From the IMG/VR virus record IMGVR_UViG_3300000117_000135, positions 1 through 31,204 of that record: a stretch of DNA of 31,204 bases. The stretch is one strand, 5' to 3'. Below the pieces are notes generated by a model. That model searched no databases. It was not told the DNA's origin and saw nothing but the letters and a program-made list of their open reading frames with translations. A program made the position numbers and the translations under genes. Below are positions 8,809 through 16,004 of this stretch, piece after piece. The stretch is from a virus. Numbering within the stretch: the first letter of the stretch is position 1; each line of letters starts with the position of its first letter.

Positions 8809-9408
8809 TCAGATTAGTTTAGCGTACTTTTTGAAATGCGATTTAGAACCATTAGGTAGTTCACTTACACCACCTTCTACTAAATCTTGTCTATCTTCAT
8901 AGCTAGATAGAACTGCTTTTTTTATACCAAGTGTAATGCCATTAGGTATAGAAGTATAGCCTGCTACATATACTACTTTTAATCGCATTCTTTCAAATGG
9001 ATTTTCGTAAGCGTATAGGCTATTAAAAACAAGGGTATCACCTTGTAAGTAAAAATCATCCCCTGCCGTCAATGTAGTTTCAGTGCCTTCGTGATTTATG
9101 GTTTTGACAGAACTCACCGACTGAGCAGGGAATAAAGGCAAATCAACTCTTTTACCATAGCTTTCCCATTCAGCAGTTACAGTTTTTTCAATAAGCTGAA
9201 AAGAATACGATTCTTCAACTACATCTATAACTTCAGCTACTAAGCTTGCTATCAAACTATCTTCAACACTTGATTCTACTTTCATCCAAGATTTTGCATC
9301 TGCCGTGCTAAGTACATCGGTTGAAGCATTTGTACCAGTTGCTACTGTTGAAACTGTTACAACGCCATTTTGCCCGTAATCTGGTGAAACGATACTACTT
9401 CTTAGCAT
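8809..9408 (-). CDS. Head-tail connector protein (gp6/gp15-like adaptor)
   Basis: 199 residues. The ADAKSWMKVESSVEDSLIAS helix, the central LPLFPAQSVSSV segment and the C-terminal part with KKAVLSSYEDRQDL match the phage gp6-like / phiE125 gp8-type adaptor family that binds the portal. It overlaps the preceding small gene by 14 bases and precedes the stopper gene. Confidence 0.8.
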   Translation of the reverse strand: MLRSSIVSPDYGQNGVVTVSTVATGTNASTDVLSTADAKSWMKVESSVEDSLIASLVAEVIDVVEESYSFQLIEKTVTAEWESYGKRVDLPLFPAQSVSSVKTINHEGTETTLTAGDDFYLQGDTLVFNSLYAYENPFERMRLKVVYVAGYTSIPNGITLGIKKAVLSSYEDRQDLVEGGVSELPNGSKSHFKKYAKLI

Positions 9409-9676
9409 TTAACTCATCCTTTAGTTTAATAGCCTTTGATTCTGGAAGTCTATCTATTATTTGGTTGCCTTTCTTGACATAGTACATGGTCTTAGTATTG
9501 TTGTCTTTTTCTATATGTACTTTGTCAGTTGCATTGTATGCTTTTTTATCTTCTTTAGTTTCATACAATAAACCACGTTTAAGCATATCAATCATTGTGG
9601 CATTATCTGCTTTAAAAGGTTGGTCTATTTTGTACGGTTTTTTACCGTACCTAAAGTTTTTTCTACATCTATACAT
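9395..9676 (-). CDS. Small basic structural-region protein, unknown
   Basis: 93 residues from the ATG at 9676, MYRCRKNFRYGKKPYKIDQ, lysine-rich, ending KLKDELNAKK. A longer frame reaches a TTG at 9724, but its first 16 codons would translate the tRNA-like structure, so ATG 9676 is preferred. It lies between the major capsid gene and the connector, where many HK97-like phages carry a short protein of unclear role. No enzymatic motif or membrane segment is visible. Confidence 0.75.
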   Translation of the reverse strand: MYRCRKNFRYGKKPYKIDQPFKADNATMIDMLKRGLLYETKEDKKAYNATDKVHIEKDNNTKTMYYVKKGNQIIDRLPESKAIKLKDELNAKK

Positions 9677-9695
9677 AACAATAAAATTAATTAAG

Positions 9696-9739
9696 AAGGA
9701 TGGGCAGGAATCGAACCTGCCCAAGTTCCAAACATCCTT
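9696..9739 (-). ncRNA. tRNA-like acceptor/T-arm minihelix
   Basis: On the minus strand AAGGATG (9739-9733) pairs with CATCCTT (9702-9696) as a seven-pair acceptor-like stem. Inside lies GGCAGG-TTCGATT-CCTGCC (9721-9703), whose loop fits the TPsiC consensus exactly, and GGTTCGATTCC is a perfect box B / T-arm signature. Only 11 bases (9732-9722) stand where the D and anticodon arms should be, so this is not a functional tRNA. No 3' CCA is encoded. It lies between the major capsid stop and the next ATG. Confidence 0.7.
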
Positions 9740-9741
9740 AT

Positions 9742-9760
9742 GGTAATATTAAGAATTACC
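9742..9760 (-). other. Hairpin enclosing the capsid gene stop codon
   Basis: GGTAAT-TCTTAAT-ATTACC on the minus strand is a perfect six-pair stem with a seven-base loop holding the TAA stop of the major capsid gene. It is followed two bases later by the tRNA-like minihelix, so the two structures may stack and protect or define the 3' end of capsid mRNA. There is no U-run immediately after, so it is not a classic terminator. Confidence 0.5.
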
Positions 9761-10978
9761 TGCGTTCTGTATTGCAGTAGTGAAGTTACCAAACGCACCT
9801 GCATTAGGCAAGTAAGTTGGTAGTGCTAAACGACCACTAATTTGTACAGTTACTAAATCTTTAACCACGTTGTCTTGGTCTTGCTCGTAGAAACGAACTT
9901 GCATAGACTCACGGTCAAATAAAGTACATAGTTGAGCAAAGTCAGCTACTAGGAAGTCATTTGCATTTCCATCAGTTGAATTTATTGCATTAGTAGCAAT
10001 AATAGGTACTCCACGTACAACTGGTACACGAGTTCCATAAACAACATCATTTGGGAATACATAGTTACCGTTAGCATCCTTTCTACGAATCATGTCATAG
10101 AATCGACCTATTGACATCATGATTGCAGATGGGGTGAAGTTACGGTTTTCAACTTGTCTAAGTGCTTCAAGTATTACATCATGCTCGGTTGCATCAGCAT
10201 CGCCAGTATATTGGTCTAAAGTATAGTCAGTAGAAGTTACTGTCAAGCCATAAGTTGAATCATATAGCAAGTAAGAATCTTCTTCTTTCATATACTTCTC
10301 CATTCCACGTAGTGAAATGTGGCTAGCTAGTCCTGCAGTATCATTCAATGCTTCTTTAGAAACACGGAAGTGTGCCGCAATTTTTTCAACAACGGCATCA
10401 GTTGCAGTTAGGTCAAAATCGTTTTGTCCAGAAGCATCGCCTTCAGCAGTTACCGCAGTATTGTCTGTGAAGTTGCTTTCTTTGATGTATCGGATTTTGT
10501 CGCTATTAGTTGTACCGTTTGGTAGGAATTGACGAACATGAGTTTTACGCTCGGCATCGTACTTCATACCTGCAACATAGTCAGCAGGAACAACATCACC
10601 AGTATAAGCATCAGCTTCAGTTATAACTGCTTTAGTGTTCATAGTAAAGCCAGAAATGTTACCTGCTTTGAAGGCTTCCATTTGCTCTTGAACGCTTTTG
10701 CTTTCTAGTGATTCTTGAAGAATGTTTTTAACACTAGCAGGCTTGCTACCAGAACCTAATCTGTTAGCAGACTTTTCGATAGCTTCTAATCTATCTTTTT
10801 GGCTAGAAATTAATTCTTCGATGTTTTTGATTTCGCTTTTAGTAGCAGAATCAGCTTCGCCTGCAAGGCTTACTTGCTCTTGAAGTTTGTCGTAACGGGA
10901 TTCTAAATCGCCTTTTAGAACATCCATGTGTCCTTTTACCGATTCAAGCCCTTCTGATAAGGTTTTTTCTAAGTCCAT
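9749..10978 (-). CDS. Major capsid protein, HK97 fold
   Basis: 409 residues. Residues 1-75 are a charged heptad-rich helix (scaffolding delta domain, MDLEKTLSEGLESVKGHMD...). A linker follows, then the HK97-type shell domain with TGDVVPADYVAGM, FRVSKEALNDTAGLASHI and YLPNAGAFGNF. The adjacent protease gene fits removal of the delta domain during maturation; the cleavage site cannot be read reliably, but a site around residues 100-115 would fit. The start overlaps the protease gene end by 10 bases. The HK97 crosslinking Lys/Asn pair was not assigned. Confidence 0.93.
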   Translation of the reverse strand: MDLEKTLSEGLESVKGHMDVLKGDLESRYDKLQEQVSLAGEADSATKSEIKNIEELISSQKDRLEAIEKSANRLGSGSKPASVKNILQESLESKSVQEQMEAFKAGNISGFTMNTKAVITEADAYTGDVVPADYVAGMKYDAERKTHVRQFLPNGTTNSDKIRYIKESNFTDNTAVTAEGDASGQNDFDLTATDAVVEKIAAHFRVSKEALNDTAGLASHISLRGMEKYMKEEDSYLLYDSTYGLTVTSTDYTLDQYTGDADATEHDVILEALRQVENRNFTPSAIMMSIGRFYDMIRRKDANGNYVFPNDVVYGTRVPVVRGVPIIATNAINSTDGNANDFLVADFAQLCTLFDRESMQVRFYEQDQDNVVKDLVTVQISGRLALPTYLPNAGAFGNFTTAIQNAGNS

Positions 10979-12507
10979 TGTTTGAACTCCTTTTCGATTT
11001 TTAGTTGATTGTTGAATTGTTTAAATACATTTTCAATCAATTCGGCTTCATTCTTTAAAGTGGCTTGAACCGGCTTCTTGGTTTGAAGTGAATCTTTTAA
11101 TGATTGTTCTATGTGTTTAAGTTGTGCTTCTATTAGTCTGAATGTTTCATCAGTATAATCACCAGAATAGAAGGCTTTAGAAAGTTCTTTGTATTTTTCT
11201 ACTTGGTCCTTGATAGACCCTTTAGCCATACCACCTATAGCCATTTCATTCGCTCCCCAAGTTACTGTAGAGCCTTCCCACATCTTGCATTCTTTAACGA
11301 TGTAAGCATCATCTTCTTGGCTATAATCACGTTGAATAAAATTAATACCAACTGAATGCTCTTTAAGTATTCCATCACGGTAAAGTTTAAGAACATCCGT
11401 TCCTAATTCTGTGTCAGAAATCATAGTACGAAAATACAAGCCTTTAGAATCTTCTATCAAAGTCATAGGCTTGCCTAGTACTTGTAATGGGTCATGCTGA
11501 TAAAGGTGCATGATTCTGTTCTTACCATTAGGACCATTTTCTTGCAGGGTCTTTTCGTATGCACCCTTAAGAATTACATCCCCATCAGAATCTTTAAAGT
11601 CAAAGACAGAATAATATCCTTCGACTATTCTTTTTTCTACATCTACGCCTTTAATCGTAGCATTAGTGTCTTTAGTAATCCATGGTAAGTTCATATTTTT
11701 ACCTTGTCGTTGTTCTTCTAGTTCTAGGTTTGTTTCGTGGCTACTACAAGCCATGTAAAATGTTTCACCATCCATTGTATGTGTGTGCGTTCCACGACAT
11801 CCTAAAAATTCAGCATATTCTTCAGCTTCTTCTTCAGTTCTGAAGTAAGACAGTTGTGGTGCTTTTTCTTCCATTTCTTCGTGATAAGATTTTGAACTCA
11901 TAGGATGCCCTTCTGGTAATAAGTCTGTGTCATGTTTTCCACTTCTGTATCTTCCGTTCCTTAAGGCATATAAAAAAGAATTTACTCTTGCCATAGCCCA
12001 AGCTTGTGCAGTTGATACAGTTGGTCGTACTGACTGTGGATTAGTACGGTAAGCACCAATGCCACGGTCATATACTTTTTTTAAAGTCGAAGCAGTTGTT
12101 CTCTTTGAAGCAACACCACCTACTTCATCGTTATGTTCTTTTGCTTTATCACGTAAAGTGTCCATCAAGCCTTTTTCCACGTATTCCATTTCTATACGTT
12201 TCTTCTCTTCATCAATTTGTTTTGATTTTCTTATTGCCCAATCTACGCCTTCTGTGCCACCCCAAGCATCCCACATTAAACCACCACATCCATCTTCATA
12301 AGGAACATCTTTGTGTTGTCTGTGCCTATTAAAAGAAGCCATACGCTTAACAGTATCTTCGCTCAACGCTTCACCCTTTGCTAACTGATTAGCCCTAGCC
12401 CATCCAACTGGTGTGCCACATCCTTTAGGATTACCAGATTCTTCACGGTACTTTAAAGCACGTTTGGCGTTATTAGTTGCAGATTTGGGATAATCGTTGT
12501 AAGTCAT
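10969..12507 (-). CDS. Multidomain prohead protease (HK97 / U35 family, C-terminal) with three N-terminal modules
   Basis: 512 residues. Four parts are visible. Residues 1-100 (YPKSATNNAKRALKYREE, GTPVGWARANQLAKGE, then RMASFNRHR and WGG) are a module common ahead of marine phage proteases. Residues 115-205 (KKVYDRGIGAYRTNP, AWAMARVNSFLYAL, DTDLLPEGHP) are a second helical module. Residues 220-258 are a short CRGTHTH...MACSSH module with Cys237, His241/243, Cys254 and His257, possibly metal-binding. The protease domain from about 280 has VEGYYSVFDFKDSDGDVI, His338 in LYQHD and Ser385 in EHSVG, matching the HK97 protease His and Ser. It processes the capsid and then itself. A -7-like TATTTTTG lies just upstream. 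Confidence 0.87.
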   Translation of the reverse strand: MTYNDYPKSATNNAKRALKYREESGNPKGCGTPVGWARANQLAKGEALSEDTVKRMASFNRHRQHKDVPYEDGCGGLMWDAWGGTEGVDWAIRKSKQIDEEKKRIEMEYVEKGLMDTLRDKAKEHNDEVGGVASKRTTASTLKKVYDRGIGAYRTNPQSVRPTVSTAQAWAMARVNSFLYALRNGRYRSGKHDTDLLPEGHPMSSKSYHEEMEEKAPQLSYFRTEEEAEEYAEFLGCRGTHTHTMDGETFYMACSSHETNLELEEQRQGKNMNLPWITKDTNATIKGVDVEKRIVEGYYSVFDFKDSDGDVILKGAYEKTLQENGPNGKNRIMHLYQHDPLQVLGKPMTLIEDSKGLYFRTMISDTELGTDVLKLYRDGILKEHSVGINFIQRDYSQEDDAYIVKECKMWEGSTVTWGANEMAIGGMAKGSIKDQVEKYKELSKAFYSGDYTDETFRLIEAQLKHIEQSLKDSLQTKKPVQATLKNEAELIENVFKQFNNQLKIEKEFKQWT

Positions 12508-12524
12508 ACAAAAATGGTTTGGTA

Positions 12525-12556
12525 CAAAAATACAAATTTTTTACACCATTTAACAA
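12525..12556 (-). promoter_or_regulatory. Probable promoter for the protease-capsid genes
   Basis: The minus strand carries TATTTTTG (12532-12525), an exact match to the Bacteroidota -7 element TAnnTTTG, 17 bases before the protease ATG at 12507. A TTG lies 21 bases further upstream (12556-12554) as a -33 candidate. The element lies between the divergent plus-strand mini-gene and the protease gene, where a fresh start of transcription makes sense. Confidence 0.55.
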
Positions 12557-12597
12557 TTCAGTATCTTACATTGTCTAAACCTTTAATTTTTAAAGTA

Positions 12598-12723
12598 ATG
12601 CAAAAACTAATAGATAGAGTGCAAGAACAATTAGATAATAATTGGGCAGTAGATAAAGCTGATATTCAAGCTTTGCTAATGTTTGCTATTTGTTTCTGGA
12701 AACAAGTTCATAAATCACATTAG
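12598..12723 (+). CDS. Plus-strand mini-gene, unknown small helical protein
   Basis: 41 residues from the ATG at 12598: MQKLIDRVQEQLDNNWAVD, ending in a hydrophobic stretch with LLMFAICFW. It is the only credible plus-strand gene in the genome. The same frame extends upstream to an ATG at 12514, but those codons would cover the divergent promoter region, so the inner start is preferred. Codon use looks natural (amphipathic helix, then hydrophobic helix). Its last 38 bases overlap the end of the converging glycosyltransferase gene. Function unknown; it may be a small membrane-active peptide. Confidence 0.5.
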   Translation: MQKLIDRVQEQLDNNWAVDKADIQALLMFAICFWKQVHKSH

Positions 12724-13354
12724 CTAGTTCATCTTGTCTTTTTGAATTTCTTCGCTCGCTTATAAAAATAGATTGATTCTTTGAAGATTCGGTTATTTTA
12801 AGCCAGAATATTTTATGTGCTAAACAAATAACCCTTACCCCCTTTTTCGCTAATTCTAAGCTAGCCATTATATCAGCCATCTTGTATTCATTCCATGTAA
12901 GTGGGTCAAACTTTATCGTATCAGTATGGAAAGCACTAACACCCGTACCTGCTACATGGATTTCATAATCATGGGGAACTGTACGCAGACAAGGATAACT
13001 GTCGTGTCCAGTATAGTACGGTAAATTTAAACCCTTAAGCCTTCTACCATGAAATGTTACCCAAGTGTTAGGGTACTTTTTCAAGCCCTTGACAATCGTT
13101 TCTACGTAGTCTGGTGGATAAATAATATCATCATCACAAGAAAGATAGATGCCCTTACTTATGGGTAGCCAAAAAAACTTGGCATTATCTGTGTAGTCTG
13201 GACCAGTATAGACTTCTACATTATCGCCTTCTAGTTCTGGTTGGTAATCGTTACCGTAAACACGAACCTTATCAACTTGAAATCGTAATGAATCAACTAC
13301 TTGTTGTAGATTTTCTTTACGGGCTTCTATTGTGGCAAGGTTGGCAGTAATCAT
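12686..13354 (-). CDS. Glycosyltransferase-like protein, GT-A fold (third of three)
   Basis: 222 residues. MITANLATIEARKENLQQVV resembles the nucleotide-sugar binding N-terminus of GT2-type enzymes, and CDDDIIYP at residues 73-80 provides the Asp-rich motif that binds the metal and sugar nucleotide. The later GTGVSAFHTD and WNEYKMADIMASLELAKKG segments resemble the acceptor and helical parts of such enzymes. Its ATG overlaps the stop of the small membrane protein upstream (ATGA). With two similar genes upstream it probably glycosylates a virion or host-surface component; the donor sugar cannot be told. Confidence 0.75.
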   Translation of the reverse strand: MITANLATIEARKENLQQVVDSLRFQVDKVRVYGNDYQPELEGDNVEVYTGPDYTDNAKFFWLPISKGIYLSCDDDIIYPPDYVETIVKGLKKYPNTWVTFHGRRLKGLNLPYYTGHDSYPCLRTVPHDYEIHVAGTGVSAFHTDTIKFDPLTWNEYKMADIMASLELAKKGVRVICLAHKIFWLKITESSKNQSIFISERRNSKRQDELANVIYELVSRNK

Positions 13355-13527
13355 TTCTGCGAATCTATCAACTGTTTAATAAATACATCAAACTTTGATT
13401 CTAACAAAATTACTATATCGCTTTTTAATGCAATAAAGAATAAGGTAAGTATTATTACTAACTGCCAATCATAAAATGCAGACCATATTAAACAAGCTAT
13501 GCCTGCAACCAATCCTAGTTTATTCAT
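13351..13527 (-). CDS. Small membrane protein inside the glycosyltransferase cluster
   Basis: 58 residues, MNKLGLVAGIACLIWSAFYD followed by a second hydrophobic stretch (LVIILTLFFIAL), then a short charged tail. Two adjacent membrane helices are likely, too short for the family to be recognised. It fills what would otherwise be a 165-base hole. Its start overlaps the preceding glycosyltransferase end by 8 bases, and its TGA overlaps the next glycosyltransferase ATG (ATGA), so it is firmly embedded in the operon. It could anchor or recruit the neighbouring enzymes to the membrane; that is inference. Confidence 0.75.
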   Translation of the reverse strand: MNKLGLVAGIACLIWSAFYDWQLVIILTLFFIALKSDIVILLESKFDVFIKQLIDSQK

Positions 13528-14116
13528 AAGCTTCTCTTATTTTTTTTATAGCCGCTTTCCTTTTATTGGTGTACGCCTTGGTTTTATAATTTGATTTTTG
13601 GTTTTCGTGTTTTCTATACAAGTAAACAAATTCATCGCAGAACCCTATCTTAGCACCGTGTTTAAGTAAGTTTAAATGATAGTCTAGTTCTTCACCAGTC
13701 CAAAGATTTTCGTTCCATTGTACTTTATCATGCCAACTGGTTCTATACATACAAGTACCCCCGAATATGTGGTTCTTTTGCATTAAGTCGTTAAACGTTG
13801 GTTCTAAAATTCCCATTTTATGTGGTGTATATATATCTCCATCCATAAATATACCTTTACCGTGAATAAAATCATTTTCAACCATTGCTTCTACCCTTCT
13901 TTCTATACTGTCTATCGGTAGAATATCGTCATCGCATAAGTACACCCAGTAGTCAGTAGTACATTTTTCTATAGCCCTATTAAGATTATAACCTACTTTA
14001 TTTTTTGACTGGCTTAGTATTAGATTACATTTATATGTTTGGTTTTCTACTGATTCTATAGCCTTATCTAAGTACCCCCTATCTTCTACGAATGGTATTA
14101 TAACGGTTACGTTCAT
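13520..14116 (-). CDS. Glycosyltransferase family 2-like protein (second of three)
   Basis: 198 residues. MNVTVIIPFVEDRGYLDKAI, then SVENQT and a LCDDDILP motif at residues 60-67, are classic GT2 features (beta-strand start, QT turn, Asp-rich metal site). GGTCMYRTSWHDKV and WTGEELDYHLNLLKHGAKIG supply the acceptor region and the catalytic-acid-like acidic pair. It has a lysine-rich C-terminus. It overlaps the upstream enzyme by 4 bases. This is the most confidently classified of the three. Confidence 0.88.
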   Translation of the reverse strand: MNVTVIIPFVEDRGYLDKAIESVENQTYKCNLILSQSKNKVGYNLNRAIEKCTTDYWVYLCDDDILPIDSIERRVEAMVENDFIHGKGIFMDGDIYTPHKMGILEPTFNDLMQKNHIFGGTCMYRTSWHDKVQWNENLWTGEELDYHLNLLKHGAKIGFCDEFVYLYRKHENQKSNYKTKAYTNKRKAAIKKIREAYE

Positions 14117-14757
14117 AAGCTTATAAGTGGTTGTATTTTTCTAAGTTCTGGGTGCATCATGCTTTCGTGATGCCCGTGATAACATAATGATTTTTTAGGT
14201 ATGTACATAGGAATACCAAGCTTCCAAAATTTACGGCTTTGGCTTTCACCAACACCCGATGAAATATTTGACCTATCAAACCTTCTACAACTAATAAAAT
14301 CTTGTTCAAAATTTATAGCTTCTAATGTTTGCCTATTTGTAAAGTAACCACCATCACAATAACTAACTTGAATTGAATCAACACCTTCTACGTTTACTTC
14401 TTTATGTTCTACATAGGTCCAACATTTTGGTCTGCCATCATTCAAAAGATTGTAAGCGTATTTGCCTTTAATTTGTGAATGCAGTTTATGAATCGTGTCA
14501 AAGTCTATTTGTAAAAAATCATCTGGCAAGAATAAAAAGAAATCATCATCAGACTGCTTGCATATTTCAAAAGCGTACTGCCAATTAAGAAAATATTGTT
14601 CCCTGCCCTTATGTTCTAGTCTGTGAAAATGGCATTTCTTAGCAAATAAAAGAGCATCAAAGTCAGAACCATCATCAATAACAACTGGTTTTTCTGGGCA
14701 TTGTTCAATGACCCTTGCTAGCATAGCAGGTCTATTGTAGCTAAATATTATCGTCAT
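14113..14757 (-). CDS. Glycosyltransferase-like protein (first of three)
   Basis: 214 residues from the ATG at 14757 (MTIIFSYNRPAMLARVI). The frame is open to 14811, but the inner ATG gives the canonical start of a GT-A enzyme, and the outer one would overlap the minor head gene by 71 bases instead of 17. VVIDDGSDFDAL (25-36) and FLFLPDDFLQ (74-83) give the nucleotide-binding and Asp-rich motifs. The later SYCDGGYFTNRQTLEAINFE resembles the sugar-binding loop of GT2 enzymes. A short His-rich tail (YHGHHESMMHPEL) lies near the C-terminus. Confidence 0.75.
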   Translation of the reverse strand: MTIIFSYNRPAMLARVIEQCPEKPVVIDDGSDFDALLFAKKCHFHRLEHKGREQYFLNWQYAFEICKQSDDDFFLFLPDDFLQIDFDTIHKLHSQIKGKYAYNLLNDGRPKCWTYVEHKEVNVEGVDSIQVSYCDGGYFTNRQTLEAINFEQDFISCRRFDRSNISSGVGESQSRKFWKLGIPMYIPKKSLCYHGHHESMMHPELRKIQPLISL

Positions 14758-15637
14758 AAGGTTCGTAGATAATAGTACAACGACAGTTGATTGTGTTGCT
14801 TGGTGATGCACCTAATGAAGAATCAGCAGGGTATTTCATATCTTCACCACCTACTTTGAAGTTTCCATCTAATGTATTTACTACTTGACCATCAACTTCT
14901 AAATGTAAATCCCTTGTTCGGTTATCTTGAGTTGCTAACCATATTTTTTTTGAAGGTACACCAGAAGCTTTTGCACCCAATAATGAACCTGCATTTGATG
15001 CTGAAACTATTTCAGTCCTACCTATAAGCATACCCCTTCTAGTGCTGAAACTATAAGTTTTTGCTAATTCTTTGGCAAAAATAGGAATAGGCGTTCCTTC
15101 TTTTAATGCTATAGCAACCTTAGCATATATTTCTTTCTTAGTAGTTGCTTCTATAGAATCCCATATTTTAGTTTTGTTGTCTATTAACCAACTAGAAATA
15201 ACAACATCCCAATCTACGTTAATTTCTTTTTTTAAAGTTTCTTGGAACTGTGCATAGGTTTCTTGACCAAACACCTTCATAACACGACCATACACCTTTT
15301 CAAAGGCTTCTTGTATGGGTTCACTTGTTACTATACCTTCTAAATCAAAGTCAATTTTACCAACTCTTTCTACTTCATTTAAGTACGCATTAAGTTGTTC
15401 ACGAAGTGCTTTAGTAAATATTCTTTCAGCATACTTTTCAAAGGACCTAATCTTATTATCGTAAGCCTTCCATGTCATGTACTTTTTATGGGCTTCCCTT
15501 TTATTGGCATCCCCATATTCTTGGTAACAAATTGCAACTGCTTGTTGTTCGGGCTTGCCTTCATCTACTAGAAAAGAAACACATCTGCCCATGAATGTGC
15601 TTTGAGTTTCACCGATATTTGGCTTAGGTATTGGCAT
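14741..15637 (-). CDS. Minor head protein, Mu F / SPP1 gp7-like
   Basis: 298 residues. The first 45 (PKPNIGETQSTFMGRCVSFL, then QQAVAICYQEYG) form a short module seen on phage head proteins. A long helical middle follows. The C-terminal Mu F domain has GRTEIVSASNAGSLLGA, TRDLHLEVDGQ (His245, Asp249) and the CRC motif at 285-287, all typical. These proteins sit at the portal inside the head and take part in early assembly or DNA delivery. It is separated from the upstream lysis cassette by a terminator. Confidence 0.87.
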   Translation of the reverse strand: MPIPKPNIGETQSTFMGRCVSFLVDEGKPEQQAVAICYQEYGDANKREAHKKYMTWKAYDNKIRSFEKYAERIFTKALREQLNAYLNEVERVGKIDFDLEGIVTSEPIQEAFEKVYGRVMKVFGQETYAQFQETLKKEINVDWDVVISSWLIDNKTKIWDSIEATTKKEIYAKVAIALKEGTPIPIFAKELAKTYSFSTRRGMLIGRTEIVSASNAGSLLGAKASGVPSKKIWLATQDNRTRDLHLEVDGQVVNTLDGNFKVGGEDMKYPADSSLGASPSNTINCRCTIIYEPYDDNI

Positions 15638-15640
15638 AAA

Positions 15641-15673
15641 TAAAAAACCCTAGACCTTTTCAGAGCCTAGGGT
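15641..15673 (-). terminator. Rho-independent terminator between lysis cassette and minor head gene
   Basis: Minus strand ACCCTAG (15673-15667), a 13-base loop, CTAGGGT (15653-15647), then a T-run (15647-15642). A seven-pair stem followed at once by six T residues is a standard terminator. It ends four bases before the ATG of the minor head gene (15637), so that gene either has its own promoter or relies on read-through. Confidence 0.8.
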
Positions 15674-15692
15674 ATAGATAACAAAATAAAGG

Positions 15693-16004
15693 TCAAAGTC
15701 CATTAAGAAGTTCTTGTAATACTTGGCTGAATTTTTCTACATCTTCAGCACTAAGCCAACCCATAATAAGTGCAGTTGTAAGACCAATAGCTACAATATT
15801 ACGGAGCGTAAAAGCTTCAAGAAGTTCGTTTTTGGTTTGATTCCATTCGCCTGCAAAAACTGCTTTAAGTGCCTTACCCAAGAACTGATTAGGTAAAGGC
15901 AAAATATCCAATGCTCCGTGCAACACTTCGCCTGCTTTGTTTTTTCCTTCGGCAGTTTGTGATATGATACGTGCAATTTTCCAGTCCTTAATAGGTTTTT
16001 TCAT
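15693..16004 (-). CDS. Small membrane protein of the lysis cassette, holin or lysis accessory candidate
   Basis: 103 residues from the ATG at 16004 (MKKPIKDWKIARIISQTAEG); the longer frame to 16067 overlaps the preceding gene and is unlikely. A basic amphipathic start is followed by GALDILPLPNQFLGKALKAV, then one clear membrane helix (NIVAIGLTTALIMGWLS) and an acidic helical C-terminus. Its ATG overlaps the previous stop (ATGA). Context with the M15 peptidase and the coiled-coil membrane protein suggests a holin or pinholin part, inferred from position. Confidence 0.65.
   Translation of the reverse strand: MKKPIKDWKIARIISQTAEGKNKAGEVLHGALDILPLPNQFLGKALKAVFAGEWNQTKNELLEAFTLRNIVAIGLTTALIMGWLSAEDVEKFSQVLQELLNGL

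Noticed and set aside
9677-9724. Extension of the 93-residue gene to a TTG start at 9724
   Set aside because: The 16 extra codons would translate the tRNA-like structure, and an ordinary ATG is present at 9676.
9696-9739. Complete tRNA gene
   Set aside because: Only acceptor and T arms exist; there is no room for a D arm or anticodon arm.
12059-12332. Two plus-strand frames opposite the protease N-terminal modules
   Set aside because: They overlap each other in different frames and lie in a strongly supported gene; shadows.
12514-12597. Upstream start of the plus-strand mini-gene
   Set aside because: The first 28 codons cover AT-rich promoter sequence of the divergent gene and read as low-quality protein.
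14758-14811. Longer start for the first glycosyltransferase
   Set aside because: The inner ATG gives the canonical MTIIFSYNRP start with a 17-base overlap; the outer one would overlap the minor head gene by 71 bases.
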